From: Periplaneta americana
Taxonomy: Eukaryota > Arthropoda > Insecta > Blattodea > Blattidae
Assembly (NCBI RefSeq): GCF_040183065.1
Contig: NW_027185499.1
Location: 1,054,001-1,118,000 of the forward strand
Direction of reading: 5' to 3'
Length of the DNA: 64,000 nucleotides
Shown: in pieces, positions 23,043 through 34,947 of the stretch
How positions within the stretch are numbered: position 1 is the first letter of the stretch
Layout of the letters: the number at the start of each line of letters is the position of its first letter
Translations under genes and position numbers: made by a program
The notes under the pieces: generated by a model
What the model saw: only the letters and a program-made list of their open reading frames with translations
What the model was told of the DNA's origin: nothing
The model's database searches: none

Positions 23043-23582
23043 ACCACTACGTATGTGTTTGTACTAATTATAGATCTAGATGAGTGGAAGAGGAGGTTTG
23101 TAACCTTTGAAGCACTGTTATCATAATATTGATGCCAAAATATGAAATATATTTAGTTTCCATATTATAAAAAAATGCACAAATTCAAATTAAATCCCTA
23201 CTGTTCTCCCCATATCAACAAAACTTGGAAAACTACAGCGTGAATATCAATAGCTATATCTTTTACGATAATAGTATCTTCTGTATTTTTAACATTAGCA
23301 TTACATCGATTTTATTTATTAGACCAGTTTTTTTTTCTCCTGAAAAGTTATGTTTTTTTGGGCAGGGCATAGTTGCGCCCCACGGTCAGATAAAATGCAG
23401 CAGATAAAAAAGGGTCCCTGTTTTGTGGCATAGTTGCGCCCTGTTCCCATCAGGTAGAGAAAAGGGGATGACATAGTTGCGCCCCGATGAAATAGGTAGA
23501 GAAAAATACACTACGGAAACCCGAGCCTTGTAATCAACCAACCTTATTGATTTCTTATGAGATTTAATATTCATTATCGATA

Positions 23583-23800
23583 CCGTTAAAATGAACACCA
23601 TGAAGTTGGCAATATTTTGTTAACTATATTTATACTATTTATGAATAGATTATCGATAGCCTACCGTTAAAATGAACACCATGAAGTTGGCAGTACTTTA
23701 TTAACTGTTTTTCTACTGTTTATGCAGTAATTATCAATAGCCTACCGTTAAAATGGACACCATGAAGTTGGTAGTACTTTATTAACTGACATATTGAAAT
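23583..23800. repeat. Three imperfect copies of an 81-bp tandem repeat
   Basis: Copies begin with 'ccgttaaaat gaacaccatg' at 23583, 23664 and 23745, spaced exactly 81 bp. They lie between the left terminal motif cluster and the FLYWCH ORF, so may act as promoter or transposase-binding repeats of the element. Confidence 0.9.
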
Positions 23801-23892
23801 GAATGACCTGTTGGAATATGGGGCCTAAGCAGTCTTGACATTTTGTTAGTGATTTTCACACCGTCTGTTGCGTATATAGAGGTTAATTTAAA

Positions 23893-24036
23893 ATGAATGT
23901 TAAGTTTAGTGAAAAGGGTAAAGAGTTAATAATTCACAATGGTTCTAAGTTTCAATTTTCGAAACCCTATACCGTAGGGTTAAGATATCGATGTACAAAC
24001 AAAAAATGCAGTTCATTTATTGTGTGTGATCGATAA
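23893..24036 (+). CDS. 47-codon FLYWCH-type zinc-finger ORF inside the MULE-like element
   Basis: Starts MNVKFSEKGKELIIHNGSKF and continues with RYRCTNKKCSSFIVCD before TAA. The 'hydrophobic-x-Y-R-C-xx-x-x-C' end matches the first half of FLYWCH fingers, which precede the DDE domain in insect MULE transposases. The rest of a transposase is absent, so this is a remnant, although the short frame is open. Confidence 0.6.
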   Translation: MNVKFSEKGKELIIHNGSKFQFSKPYTVGLRYRCTNKKCSSFIVCDR

Positions 24037-24462
24037 AAAAGTGTTACCGGTATTTTAAATAGTAAAATTGATCATATGCTAGGGCTACATGATTTCAATG
24101 CAGCTATCACTGTAATATTTGTATGTAATTTGTTTATATTATGACAATAACTCTCGTGTGTACTATGTCCATTGGGGCGCAACTATGCCATGTCCATTCA
24201 GCTACCTGGTTTCTTCGGGGCGCAATTATGCCATGTCCATTCTGCTACCTGGTTTCTTCGGGGCGCAACTATGCCATGCCTAGGCCTCCCAATTGACAGC
24301 GGGGCGCAACTATGTCATATCGTTTTTTTTATTTACACTACTTATCTATCTCATGTGCAATGTGTCAGCTCTTTCCAAATTATATACTTAATAGGGATAT
24401 ACAGTCTATAGCTCATTTCGAATCTCAGTTACGAATAAGAAGTATTCTTTCTTTTTTTTTCC

Positions 24463-24653
24463 AGGGCCGTATTCATAGACATTCTTAGCGCGGACTTCCG
24501 GTGGATGATCGGCGAACCAACGTTTTTCGTATTCATAAACCAGTGTTAGCGATATAATATAATATGAATTCCGTACAAGTAACCAGTCGATAGCCGGGGC
24601 TAGTTTAGCATTCTCGTAGCGCGGACTAGCGAAATGTCTATGAATAGCATCCT
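24463..24653. mobile_element. Small MITE with imperfect TIR GGGCCGTATTCATAGACATT
   Basis: The left end GGGCCGTATTCATAGACATT pairs with the right end (complement GGATGCTATTCATAGACATT), and inner 'tagcgcggac' motifs are also inverted. About 190 bp, no coding. Superfamily uncertain (Harbinger or ISL2EU-like). Confidence 0.7.
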
Positions 24654-26029
24654 AGTCTTCATATTTATATGTGTAAAAACAATGGAGATATTTGATCTTT
24701 TCCACTGTCAAATGCTGCTTCATTAAACAAAACTTCAATTAATTCATGGTGTTAAGACAAAAAAGGAGAATATCGCCACAATATTCCATGTTATTTGAAT
24801 AAAAGGGGCAGAAGAGGGCGCAAGTATGATGTCTAAATTCTAACAGTTACTGTCAATCAAAATATTTTAACCAAATGACACCTTCCTCAAGCTCAATTCT
24901 CTGTTCAATTGGCAGATGTTCCGTGAAGAATCACACACAATTACGGCCTCCTGAGTGCTAGTCATCAGTTTTGAGGTATGCAGATTCCCATCCAGACGAG
25001 GGTGACGGGCTTTAAAAGTATTAAAATTCCAAAGCATGGAAAGAAGGAAAGTTGAAAATTCTGAGTTGACATCTGTGTCATATAAAAGAACCCTGTTCTT
25101 AAAGAAGAGAGTTCTTAGCAAAATTTATGGGCCATTTCACGAAACTGTAGCTAGCATAATAGGGGCTCATATAATCTGTTATCATATCATTAAGTTCCTT
25201 AAAATTCACCTGACAAAGAAAGAGAACATCACAATGGAAGTCTTGTTTGCGAATAAAAGCAAATTTCGAAGAATTTTACATTGAAGAAACATTTACCATT
25301 CACTTCGCTTACAAAGAAAAACATATAATGAAAAATAATATTTTATGACATCGGTTTTTTAATATTTGGAATAATATTATACTAATAATTTCAAAAATAT
25401 ACACTTTCTTCAAATTATATTGTATTAATAAATAGTTTAATAATATAGTGTAAAGTGTTCCACGTACCGATTTACGTTTCCTACGTCTGGAACACAGGCG
25501 AAACCACGACAAAAACCGGTGCTGGAAACGTAAACAATTTACCATTATGAGTACAGGAAATCCTAGAAAGTAGATGTTCTTCGAATAGGTGCTTTAATCT
25601 TCAAAGATATCTGACCTATCATATTCTGTTAGTATAAGCGAAATTTCTAACCACGCCATAGGCTAAATAAAAACCAAAGATGTAACTATTTGACAAACTT
25701 TTAAATGGTTCCGTTAGTTCTCAATAGGAAACACTATTACTGGGATAGTTAAAGATGAGTTAGGTAAAATGCTGACGTAATTTAGGTATTAAGTATCTTC
25801 ATAATTAACAATATCAGCGGTTTCTCGCTGAATCTAGTACTCTTTACAATCAATAGAGAGGAATGAAATTTTGAATTCTATAATGTTGGTGTTCACTTCA
25901 GATTGAGGTTCTGGCTGATACGCACATCCATTATCAGGCAGTACATCTCACTTGACGGTATGTGTTAAAGGAAGAACAATTGTTCGTATGCATCTGAAGT
26001 CAGATTAGTGTAGCCTAATATGTAGCTAA
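24654..26029. other. Unassigned single-copy-looking DNA
   Basis: A minus-strand frame of 84 codons at 24867-25121 (MLRTLFFKNRVLLYDTDVNS...) and one of 78 codons at 25309-25545 resemble no family I know. Nothing in this interval matches other parts of the window. Confidence 0.4.
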
Positions 26030-26750
26030 TAGGATATGTATGCAAAGGATCTGGCCACTCTACACCATTATCCCTTGGCCTAGTTGCCTCATAAGTGGTG
26101 CCTTGTTGGTATCACTTGTGAGGTTGAAATCTGTCTTCGGACAGTTGACTAAACAACAACAATAAGAATGTGGGTACCTATAGTCGCGACGCTGTTATTT
26201 CCGGCGTGACTCCACCTCTTTTCTTACGTCTTAGGAAGTGAAGGCTCTATAAAGTCTAGGTAGGTAGTATCGTTCGCCATTTTTGTTGTTTCGTTCCCGA
26301 GCTACCATACGAGGAATCTATTTGCCACACCGTTAAACATTATCATGTCGTAGCTCCTATGATAATAAATCAAACACACTGTAATTCAGCAAATAATTGA
26401 GCGGAAAATAACGTCTTCGTGTGCTTTCTGCGAACGCCAACGAAAGAGCCAAAATGGCGGGCGATTATATTAAGTATTTATCGAGCCTTAAGAAATTAAT
26501 AACGTCTTCATAAGCGAATGACAAGACGCACACGTTTAAATGTAGCCGACCTGCAACGCGATTGGCTGCCGGAAATTAGAGCGACGGGACTATATATTTA
26601 TGCACTATTGGCGAAACTGACTGCCATCTTCGCCATCTATTCATAGAAGTAATAACTAAAGAAGCCTCATTTACACAAGAAAATTATCGATCAATAATTT
26701 TTAGTATGTGTCAGATATCTTTGAACACCAGTGTACCGAAGAAGATGTCG
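26030..26750. repeat. Probable interspersed repeats (two adjoining)
   Basis: 26040-26165 ends in 'gttgactaaa caacaacaa', which looks like a retroposon 3' tail. 26165-26650 has a higher GC content than its surroundings and a TATA-like 'ctatataaa'-type motif. I believe both are common blattodean repeats, but this rests on recall; there is no second copy in the window. Confidence 0.35.
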
Positions 26751-26984
26751 TAATACGTTTCTTTTGGCCAGAGAATATGGAGCAATCAGCAGGACGGTGG
26801 ATTGAGACCATAACTTAATAATCAATGAATTCTAAAACTGAACTGGGCGAAGAAGAAATTTGCTAAGAATAACTGTATTAATTGAGATGTATAGTAAATT
26901 TGTTAAGAAATGTGTTTTTATGTGTTTACTACAAAATGTATTAAAGTTCGATTAATGAATTATCTTGATAAACATTGCTGATTG

Positions 26985-28440
26985 CTCCATTAAGTGATAA
27001 TCAATTTGGTTTTCGGAAAAAATTCAGTACAGATAACGCAATATATCAAGTTACTAACAAATTTGTTAGAGAATTTGATCAAGGTAATGTATTGGTATTA
27101 TCCTGGACATAAGAAAAGCATTTGATACAGTGAAACATGATATCTTAATTGAGAAATTAGACTTATTAGAAATCAAAGGTAATGCTTTAAACTTAATAAA
27201 ATCGTATCTTAACGACAGAATTAAAATAACGAAAATTCACCATTATTCAAGTGAACCTTCAATTATTTATATAGGTGTTCCCCAAGGCACAGTTCTAGGC
27301 CCTATTCCATTTTTAATATATATTAATGACTCATTAAAAATTTACTTACAACAATACAATGGTGTTCACTATTCTTATATAGATAACACAGTTTTAATTT
27401 TTGATGGAAAAACCTGGTATGATGCATATAATAATTCAAATAATGGACTTAAATTAATAAAAAAAAATGGTTTGACATAAACTATCTTTCTATCAACGAA
27501 AATAAAACCATAATTATTACATTCTCATTATCTGAAAAATGTACTATACCTCCTACATCTATATTAAGTATTAAATTACATAATTCTGATTGTTGTCTTA
27601 TACAGTGTAAATGTTCCATTATTAAAGAGTCGCTGAAGTTAAGTATTTAGGCATAATTTTCGATAATCATTTAAAATGGAACCAACACATTAATTACCTT
27701 TGTAATAAATTACGTAAAATAGTATATTATTTTGTCTTATTGGGGAATTACTTGTCAATAATTTTATTACGCACAATATATTTAACTTTATTTCAATCGG
27801 TAATTATGTATGGGATATTAGGATGGGGTAGCTCATTTAAATCCAATTTCAATCCACTTTATTTATTACAGAAGAAAATAATTTAAATATGTCTTCATAA
27901 ACCTATTGATTTTCGATCTCAAAAATTGTTTTTAAGACTTTAATGTACTTAACATAAGACAAATTTATTATATTGTATTAATAAAATTCATACATAAAAA
28001 TCGAAATAATTTTGAATTGTATTCTCATAGTTATGACACAAAAGGTATGAATTCTTTACAATTGTTTGAACCAAAATGCAACACTGTTACAGTATTTAAT
28101 CATAGTAGTAATTTAGGCCCAAGAATATATAACAAATTTATATTTGAATATCCTAATCTTATCAATTCTAATAGTCCTAGTATTAAATTTAAAAAGTTAT
28201 GTATGGATTTTATAAAAATTGAAAAATTGTAAATTTAAATTTATATATTATAATTGCATAGTAGACATAAGACAAATTGTATTGTATACTTATTAATTTT
28301 AATTCAGGAATCCGCTAAAGTTTTTTTTGTATATATTAGGCTATATTTTATGTTACGATTATTAGCAAAATAAAAATACATAAAAAGAAATAAAATAAAA
28401 ATAAAATATGTTCAAAATATGTTACGTTAAATATTTTGTT
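26985..28440 (+). mobile_element. LINE-B (CR1/Jockey-like), RT domain to 3' end
   Basis: RT motifs in order: NQFGFRKKFSTDNAIYQVTN, KAFDTVKHDILIEKLDLLEI, GVPQGTVLGPIPFLIYINDS, and SYIDNTVLIFDG where YADDTV is expected, so two catalytic positions are altered. The C-terminal FNHSSNLGPRIYNKFIFEYP ends at 28232. The 3' UTR ends in A-rich 'aaaataaaat' units. Frame-shifted in at least two places. Confidence 0.85.
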
Positions 28441-28499
28441 ATTTTACTATTATATTGTTAAAGTACTAATGGGATTGGTTAATTAATATTTTAAAATTT

Positions 28500-28650
28500 A
28501 GATTTATAAAAGGATGTCGATAATACGAGTATGTGGAGACTGAGAATACGACATAGAATAGGAAATATTGTAGAATGCTGGGTTTGCGGTGAAAGGCCTA
28601 CCCTTGGTAGTAAACTATAAATGAATGAATGTATGTATTTATAAATGGAG
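28500..28650 (+). mobile_element. LINE-D 3' end, short
   Basis: 'attgtagaat gctgggtttg' and 'gtgaaaggcc tacc' match the end of LINE-D at 50100-50157, and a short 'gaatgaatgt atgtattt' tail follows. Confidence 0.7.
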
Positions 28651-28937
28651 AAGTGAGAGTACAAAATCGATTTCTTTTTTTTTAAGTCGCTAAACGCAAA
28701 GATATAACAAGCTTATATTTAATTAAAATATTATATTTTAATCCATATTTTATTAATTTTTTTACTTAACAGTTTTAAGAAGTACCCACAAAGTAAACTA
28801 ACACAATAACATTACACATTTTTGTAAAAACAAACTCTATTCTTACAACAATGATAACAGTTGAATAAATTAGGTAAAAAGGAAAACAATCTGCTAAAAT
28901 AACATGAAATATAATATTTCCACCCTGAATTACTCAC

Positions 28938-28970
28938 ACGCAAATTTGTGCCTAAAATACGAAGAGTCTC
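28938..28970 (-). CDS. Possible further micro-exon (33 bp)
   Basis: On the minus strand TTATTACTAG precedes and GTGAGTAATTC follows eleven open codons, ETLRILGTNLR. Length divisible by three and splice borders match the array, but the surrounding intron does not align with A or B segments. It may be chance. Confidence 0.3.
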
Positions 28971-28984
28971 CTAGTAATAATGAG

Positions 28985-29470
28985 AACCAACCAAACATTC
29001 ATATTGTCATCCATTGATAGCGTTCTGCAAACACATCTTTCTCCAATCTTTCCTATTCTTTTTCCATCCTCTTAATCTCCGAATATGGTCCATATAATTT
29101 GACATATTCTTCTTCTCTGAACTCTTCTCCCGTTAACCATTCCTTCCAGTAAATCCTTCAGTAGGCAGTTCCTTCTCAGTCAGAGACCCAACCAATCCCT
29201 TTTCCTTTTCCTGATCAGTTTCAGCATCATTCTTTCTTCACTCACTTTTTCCAACCCAGCTTCCTTTCTTATTCTGATTGTCCATTTCACATGCTCCATT
29301 CTTCTCCATATACACATTTCAAATTCTTTTGGTCGTTTCTCTTCACTTCGTCGTAATGTCTATATTCCAAGTTCGCAGTTTTTCTTCGTAAAGATAAATA
29401 CGGTAGCTTCCCTTTGCTTTCCGCACACCACTCTCTCTTTAGCACCTTAAAAGCTGCCAGTGGACCCCAA
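28985..29470 (-). mobile_element. LINE-D 3' region (minus strand)
   Basis: Minus reading: KRPKEFEMCIWRRMEHVKW, EAGLEKVSEERMMLKLIRKR, then KRDWLG. These are the C-terminal landmarks of the LINE also present at 49730. Frameshifted. Confidence 0.8.
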
Positions 29471-29641
29471 CGTGTAGGTGATGAGAGTGCATTTGAGTAA
29501 TTAGCCCTCCAAGATAAGGAAAATTGTTATGGATTTTCTCAAAACACAGATTCCTCGACAGTTTGTCTTCTCGAAACAGACATTCAATGTAATATGAATT
29601 CTCAGTAATGTATTTTTAAAATGCTTTAGCTAATGATAGTA

Positions 29642-30350
29642 TTTCAAAGGTTCAAGACGTCCTTCTTCATGCTGACCATAATCTACTTTGGCCAGGTAAT
29701 TGTGTTAAATTTTATTTGGATACAGGTTTGATTTTAATATCTCAACTTCAACGTGTTGTCCAATGAAGGTGTCCGCCACTGATAACAGTAGGCCTACTTT
29801 GTTGTTTGATTATCTTTAAGCCAACACTCGTTGGGTTGTAATTTTAGATAACATGAAAAGTAATAATTGAAATCAATTTATCCTTAAAATATTATTGCTA
29901 CAAAATATATGACAACAAAGTAGCTTTTAGATGGCAATAGAATGAATCTTGTGGGCTGTGATCGGAAACGTGAACGCCAAAGTTGAAACTTGGCCAACTC
30001 TCCGTTCCCGATCCCGAGCTCTGACAAGCTTTTCGTTAATTGTGAATGCTCACATTTAAATGTACACATTTTAACAATTTTACCGTTTTCGTTTTCAAAG
30101 GTTCAAGACGTCCTTCTTCATGCTGACCATAATCTACTTTGGCCAGGTAATTGTGTTAAATTTTATTTGGATACAGGTTTGATTTTAATATCTCAACTTC
30201 AACGTGTTGTCCAATGAAGGTGTCCGCCACTGATAACAGTAAGCCTACTTTGTTGTTTGATTATCTTTAAGCCAACACTCGTTGGGTTGTAATTTTAGAT
30301 AACATGAAAAGTAATAATTGAAATCAATTTATCCTTAAAATATTATTGCT
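29642..30350. repeat. Local duplication X-Y-X' (451-bp offset)
   Basis: X (29642-29899) and X' (30093-30350) are nearly identical. Y (29895-30095) between them is a second copy of 31057-31256, which lies inside the TIR element to the right. The junctions share 'ttgct' and 'tttcaaagg' microhomology. Confidence 0.9.
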
Positions 30351-30404
30351 ATTTCATTATTACACATTTATTTTAATAATATTCATTTCCTTCTTATTAG
30401 AATT

Positions 30405-31295
30405 AATGATGGTTCACAATAAACCGGGAACGAGAACCAGAATGAAAACGAGAAGCAGATGAAGTGAATATGAAAATGTTTTATTCACAATAAACCGAGA
30501 ACGTAGACGACTATGCATATCGATATGCATGTCAATAACGATATATAAAGTCGGTATTACGCATTCTGATGTTATTCGTGTATAATTGACCAATGGCATT
30601 CTCTCATGAGTACGAGGCAGCCAACGTAAACACAGGTTAACCAACTTCGAAATTTCAACTGAAACATTTCATTAGGTACGGTACTATAAATATGCCCATC
30701 CATCTTTATTATCACAACCTATTTTAAATCTACCATAACGTAAAATAATTAGAGAAGAAACATTTGTAATAGAACAAAAATGAACAACAGCAGTTATTGA
30801 ATTGAAGCATGAATATGTAGTGTGTAATACAACCAATACAGTAATAAAATATGATTCCCTTACGATGGGTGTTCAAAGATGCAGCTATTGATAGCCACGT
30901 ATTCTCCTTCATTTTCTCATCTTTATACGAGGCGCGCCGCTTATCGTAAACGTAAGGATTTTCCTCAACACTCAATATTAGAATCTCATCAAATAAAACT
31001 TGCTCCATGATGCACAGCACAGAACAAAATAATGCATAGGTTATGTCACGGTCTTCTTGCTACAAAATATATGACGACAAAGTAGCTTTTAGATGGCAAT
31101 AGAATGAATCTTGTGGGCTGTGATCGGAAACGTGAACGCCAAAGTTGAAACTTGGCCAACTCTCCGTTCCCGATCCCGAGCTCCGACAAGCTTTTCGTTA
31201 ATTGTGAATGCTCACATTTAAATGTACACATTTTAACAAGTTTACCGTTTTCGTTTTCGTTCCGATTCTCGTTTCCGGTTTATTGTGAACCAGCC
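30405..31295. mobile_element. TIR element with ends GGTTCACAATAAACCGG
   Basis: 30411 begins GGTTCACAATAAACCGGGAA and 31291 ends with the complement of GGTTCACAATAAACCGGAAA. A further internal copy of 'ttcacaataa accga' lies at 30482. No transposase motif was found. TSD not clean (TAA/TTTA region), so the superfamily is open. Confidence 0.75.
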
Positions 31296-31589
31296 TTTAG
31301 TTTCATTATTACACTTTAAAACTCGGTATCATTCTCGTAGTACAATTCGCCCACTTTTCTTCCATTTTAATCTCCGCTCACGAGTATTTTTATCAGCTTT
31401 CTGCGTTGTATTATTAAGTTACGCTTCTTCTAATATGACCAGGGACATCACTTCATTTTTACTTCAATTTTTATTGTACCTGAGTTTTTTAATCTACTTC
31501 ACTCCCACCCCTTCTACTAGTGAACTTCCACCCGTCTTCCGCACAGAACCAAGGCCGCATATGCAAAGTCGTCTTACGGTCACAGTAAA

Positions 31590-31990
31590 CAGTACTGAGT
31601 GAGTGAGTGAGTGAGTGAGTGAGTGAGTGAGTGGGTGAGCGAGTGAGTGTGTGGGTGGGTGAGTGAGTGAGTGGGTGGGTGGGTGGGTGGGTGAATGAGT
31701 GAGTGAGCGAGCGAGTGAGTGGGTGAGTGAGTGGGTGGGTGAGTGGATGAGTGAGTGAGTGGATGAGTGAGTGAGTGAGTGAGTGGGTGTGTGAGTGAGT
31801 GGATGAGTGAGTGAGTGGGTGAGTGAGTGGGTGAGTGAGTGGGTGAGTGAGTGAGTGAGTGAGTGAGTGAGTGAGTGAGTGAGTGAGTGAGTGAGTGAGT
31901 GAGTGAGTGAGTGAGTGAGTGAGTGAGTGAGTGAGTGAGTAGGTGGGTGGGTGGGTGGGTGGGTGGGTGGGTGAGTGAGTGAGTGAGTAT
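31590..31990. repeat. (GTGA)n tetranucleotide array, about 400 bp
   Basis: Mainly GAGT units with GGGT and GTGT variants. The long minus-strand LTHS/PTHP frames read through it are an artefact of the repeat. Confidence 0.95.
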
Positions 31991-32470
31991 AGTACGTTCC
32001 AGTGAAAAAAGGACATTCATTATTTAATCATATTTTCGTACAGGTACTGTGCGTTCTTTTAGTTACGTCGCATCCCGATTTTCCTCACCCGCTTCCGCTG
32101 GGCTGTCCTAGCCCTGTTTTGAAAATATTTTCTGTTAGGAATTGGAAGTCTACGTAATATTATACAACTGCTTAAAATAACTTAAATAAGAGGACCTCGT
32201 TAAGTAATTAACTGTCACGTCATTTCTACGATCCAACGACATAAACATTTGGACGGACAGTAGATAGTATGTCTGAGTAAATTTATCTGTGCGGATCGGG
32301 CAGAAGTGAATATTGAATTTACAGTACGTAAGGTACTCTTTTATAGAGTAGGTACGGAATTATGACAACATGAGTTACTGGTACGAAGGACGAAACCGGA
32401 AATTGGAATTGGGTACAATAGGCTATAGTGCGATAATATGCACAAAAGAATTGAAGCCTCTATCGAAATA
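31991..32470. other. Unassigned DNA
   Basis: No recognised gene or repeat. Slightly less AT-rich near 32060-32120. Confidence 0.35.
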
Positions 32471-33050
32471 AATAGGCACAGTTATTTTGCTCATTTGATG
32501 CATTTGCATAATTCATTCGTTAATTTTGTATTATTAAGGGATTATTAAAATTGTTTATAATATATTATTTTAATGTAATTTATTGTAATTAAATCTTTTT
32601 CCATAACAAAGGAACAAAATGCTTCTACTGCGGTCAGATGAGATCTCATCAGCTTTCTTGCGTGACCTACATCGATTTGTTCAGATGGAACTTCCTCATC
32701 CTTTACCACTGATATGACTTAGCTTAAAACTGTATAGGACTATATAGCCTTGGCGAGGTTAGTTTCTTCGAAGTATTATAAATCCATTATCTTTTTCTTG
32801 ATCCCATATGTGAAATAATAGTTCATTACATTTTATTAAATCGATACAAAGAACTACGTAGCCTACATGCAACCAAATATATTCATGCAATATTATTATT
32901 TGATAAAGCAAATATGTTTATCGTAGAATTTTACCTCTTGATATAAATGATTATTGTTTTCAATTAATGTTTATTAAAATACATCAGCAAAGAGGTTATC
33001 AAATAACATTTTCTCCCTTGAAAACTTTAGTAAAATGTTAACAAGAGAAT
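32471..33050 (-). repeat. B-type intronic segment, left and middle parts, copy 4
   Basis: Contains 'gcggtcagat gagatctcat', 'ccttggcgag gttagtttct' and 'aaatgttaac aagagaataa', collinear with 16130-16804. Confidence 0.8.
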
Positions 33051-33782
33051 AAATTGTGTGCACTGTCCAGTTCGACAACAGCACTAACCAAGGGAACAAA
33101 TACAATAATTCCTTATGAAATGTGGAAATCTATTAGAGAAATAACGTCGCAGGTGAATTTCAAAAGCCCTTCCCTACCTGTACGCAACTTCCACCCTAAT
33201 TCAGTTGCTAGAATTTGGAACTCGCTTCCGAATGATGTAAGGGGTTGTTGGACAATAACTTCATTTAGGCCAAAATTACATAAATTCTTACTTAACAGAT
33301 TAATTGCTGATTAATATTTGTTACTTATAATGAAACTAACATCTGTGCATTATTATTATTATTATTATCATTAATTTCTCTAAATAGATTTACAAAACCT
33401 CTAATGGCAATTACATTAATTTTATCATTATAGAAATATATTTTAGATTTATATATATTTTTTTTTATCCCTGTAACATAGTCCTAGTAAGCTTATATTA
33501 AATTCATTTTCATAATTTTACTAGCTATCTCAAATCTCAAATTAATCATAATTGATTGAATTAAATTAGCTCATAAATTAAGTTACTACTTTACCTTATA
33601 GGTTTATCTAAATTTAAATAAATATGTAGTCTACTAGTCGTTAAAACTTAACTGAAGAATATAGCTGGAGAACCTTTAAGTGTAGTGTAAATATTTGTAA
33701 TTTAAATAAGTATTGTATTGATTAAGGCTGGTTGAGTGGAAGAGAAGGCCTTATGGCCTTAACTCTGCCAGCGAAAATAAAA

Positions 33783-33783
<1 letters not shown>
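33051..33783 (+). mobile_element. LINE-F, complete 3' end with (ATT)n tail
   Basis: An 86-codon frame carries the C-terminal LINE signature SVARIWNSLPNDVRGCWTIT and FRPKLHKFLLNRLI before the stop at 33314. The 3' UTR ends in 'ggttgagtgg aagagaaggc' ... 'gccagcgaaa ataaaa' and then (ATT)n. This 3' terminus recurs, decayed, at 7205, 13345, 39815, 46237, 47675, 53045 and 59405. Confidence 0.8.

Positions 33784-33784
<1 letters not shown>

Positions 33785-33842
<58 letters not shown>
33785..33842. repeat. (ATT)n tail of LINE-F
   Basis: An uninterrupted ATT array directly after the LINE 3' terminus. Confidence 0.95.
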
Positions 33843-33843
<1 letters not shown>

Positions 33844-33868
33844 TCATACAAATGGAAGAGTTACTCAC

Positions 33869-33946
33869 CATCGGACCCCGCACCGATTTTTTGTTGGGCG
33901 ACATAGGTTGTTCGTTTTCCTTTCCTGCGTTTGCCTCGAAGGTGTC
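33869..33946 (-). CDS. Micro-exon B3 (78 bp, phase 0-0)
   Basis: Acceptor TTTCGTTTCTCAG, donor GTGAGTAACTC. Twenty-six codons begin DTFEANAGKENEQ and end SPNKKSVRGPM; charged and proline-containing, likely disordered. It is 18 bp longer than B1 and B2, still a multiple of three. Confidence 0.7.
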
Positions 33947-34343
33947 CTGAGAAACGAAATCAATAGAAGATTAGCACGAAATTTACAAAAGCGTGGAATC
34001 ATCTTTAGGCCTAATGAATTTTCCAGAACGAAATATGCGTATTGCAATAGGGTGCAATGCTGACTTCAGTGTTCTAAACAAGTAACCAATGACCACAAAA
34101 AGTTTTATTTGAAAAATGTTGGAGCCTTCAATCAAACCCATAGCGTTCTCTTGTCAAAACATCTTACGAACGAGAAGAGAATGCCTAATAGTAAACAAAA
34201 AGAAACTTCAGTCTCAGGAGCGAGAAGTGTCATGGAAATTGGAAAAACCATATCAAAGAAAATTAAATTATCAGATCATAAGAAATCAGACATTTTGACT
34301 GTCATAAACATTAATCACATCCCTAAAACATATCAGACTCTTA
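33947..34343 (-). repeat. B-type intronic segment, upstream part, copy 4
   Basis: Collinear with 17029-17430. On the plus strand an open frame (34109-34465) reads MKNVGAFNQTHSVLLSKHLT then MPNSKQKETSVSGARSVMEI and KKIKLSDHKKSDILTV; the equivalent frame is interrupted in other copies. Confidence 0.8.
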
Positions 34344-34947
34344 TACTGGGTGTTCAGTTCAAAGTGTGTCATGGCTCGCTGTATGCTGTCATATGGCTAG
34401 TCGATGAGCCTAGAGAATTCAATCTTCCTACACTTCCGCAGCAGAGGTGTATTACCTATGAGTGAGAGAAGTTGCATAGCGAGGACGGCGTTCATTCTGA
34501 AGAGTACCTACTGATATGTACGGCAACGCCGGTAGTGGCAGGAATGTGAACTGTTTGAAAACATGTACTGAGGTGGGTTTTTTACTTACTGTCAGGATAT
34601 GGGGAGAGGGTTAAGACGATTTCTTACGTATTTGTTAACATTAACATGGACGGTCAACATAGACACGGAGCATTTGATTTGTGTTGTGGAATGTTGCCGT
34701 ACGCAACCGATAACAAATACTCTGCGTACGACTTGGCCTCGCAAAACACAGTTCGAAAGAGGTTATGGTAGCACACAGACCGTACAGACCGCCATCTGTT
34801 GCTACGACGTTCAAGTTACACGTTTTCAAGTTCAGATTGAACCCCTTGATTAATAGGCAACTTCTCTGACATAAAAGCTGAAACTCGCTTCAAATCGCTG
34901 ATTCACAACAGTGACGTCATGACACACTTTGTAATGAACACCCAGTA
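34344..34947. mobile_element. 600-bp MITE, TIR CTGGGTGTTCA, TSD TA
   Basis: 34346-34945 starts CTGGGTGTTCAGTTCAAAGT and ends with the complement of CTGGGTGTTCATTACAAAGT, flanked by TA. Position and TSD match a Tc1/mariner-type MITE. It is absent at the equivalent site of the other B copies. Confidence 0.85.

Larger units (their letters stand above)
23352..24330 (+). mobile_element. MULE-like element with iterated terminal motif and 9-bp TSD
   Basis: Three copies of 'catagttgcg ccc' occur in the left 130 bp and four of the complement 'ggggcgcaac tatg' in the right 150 bp, in inverted orientation. Likely borders are 23361 and 24321, flanked by GTTTTTTTG and GTTTTTTTT (one mismatch). The interior has an 81-bp tandem repeat and a short FLYWCH-type ORF. 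A 9-bp TSD with FLYWCH coding fits Mutator-like elements. Confidence 0.7.

Noticed and set aside
23361-24321. CRISPR-like array of 'gcgccccgatg'-type repeats
   Set aside because: Repeats are few, unevenly spaced and inverted between ends; they form transposon termini in a eukaryotic sequence.
24867-25121. 84-codon minus-strand ORF as a gene
   Set aside because: No recognisable motif, no splice or poly-A context, and its length is within chance for this composition.
25309-25545. Possible first exon MVNCLRFQHRFLSWFRLCSR on minus with a GTACGT donor
   Set aside because: No homologous copy, no upstream promoter feature and no protein similarity; a single chance ATG frame is as likely.
31489-32020. 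Open frames of 146 and 175 codons rich in LTHS/PTHP on the minus strand
   Set aside because: They are read-through of the (GTGA)n array; a four-base repeat is open in several frames and shows no coding constraint.
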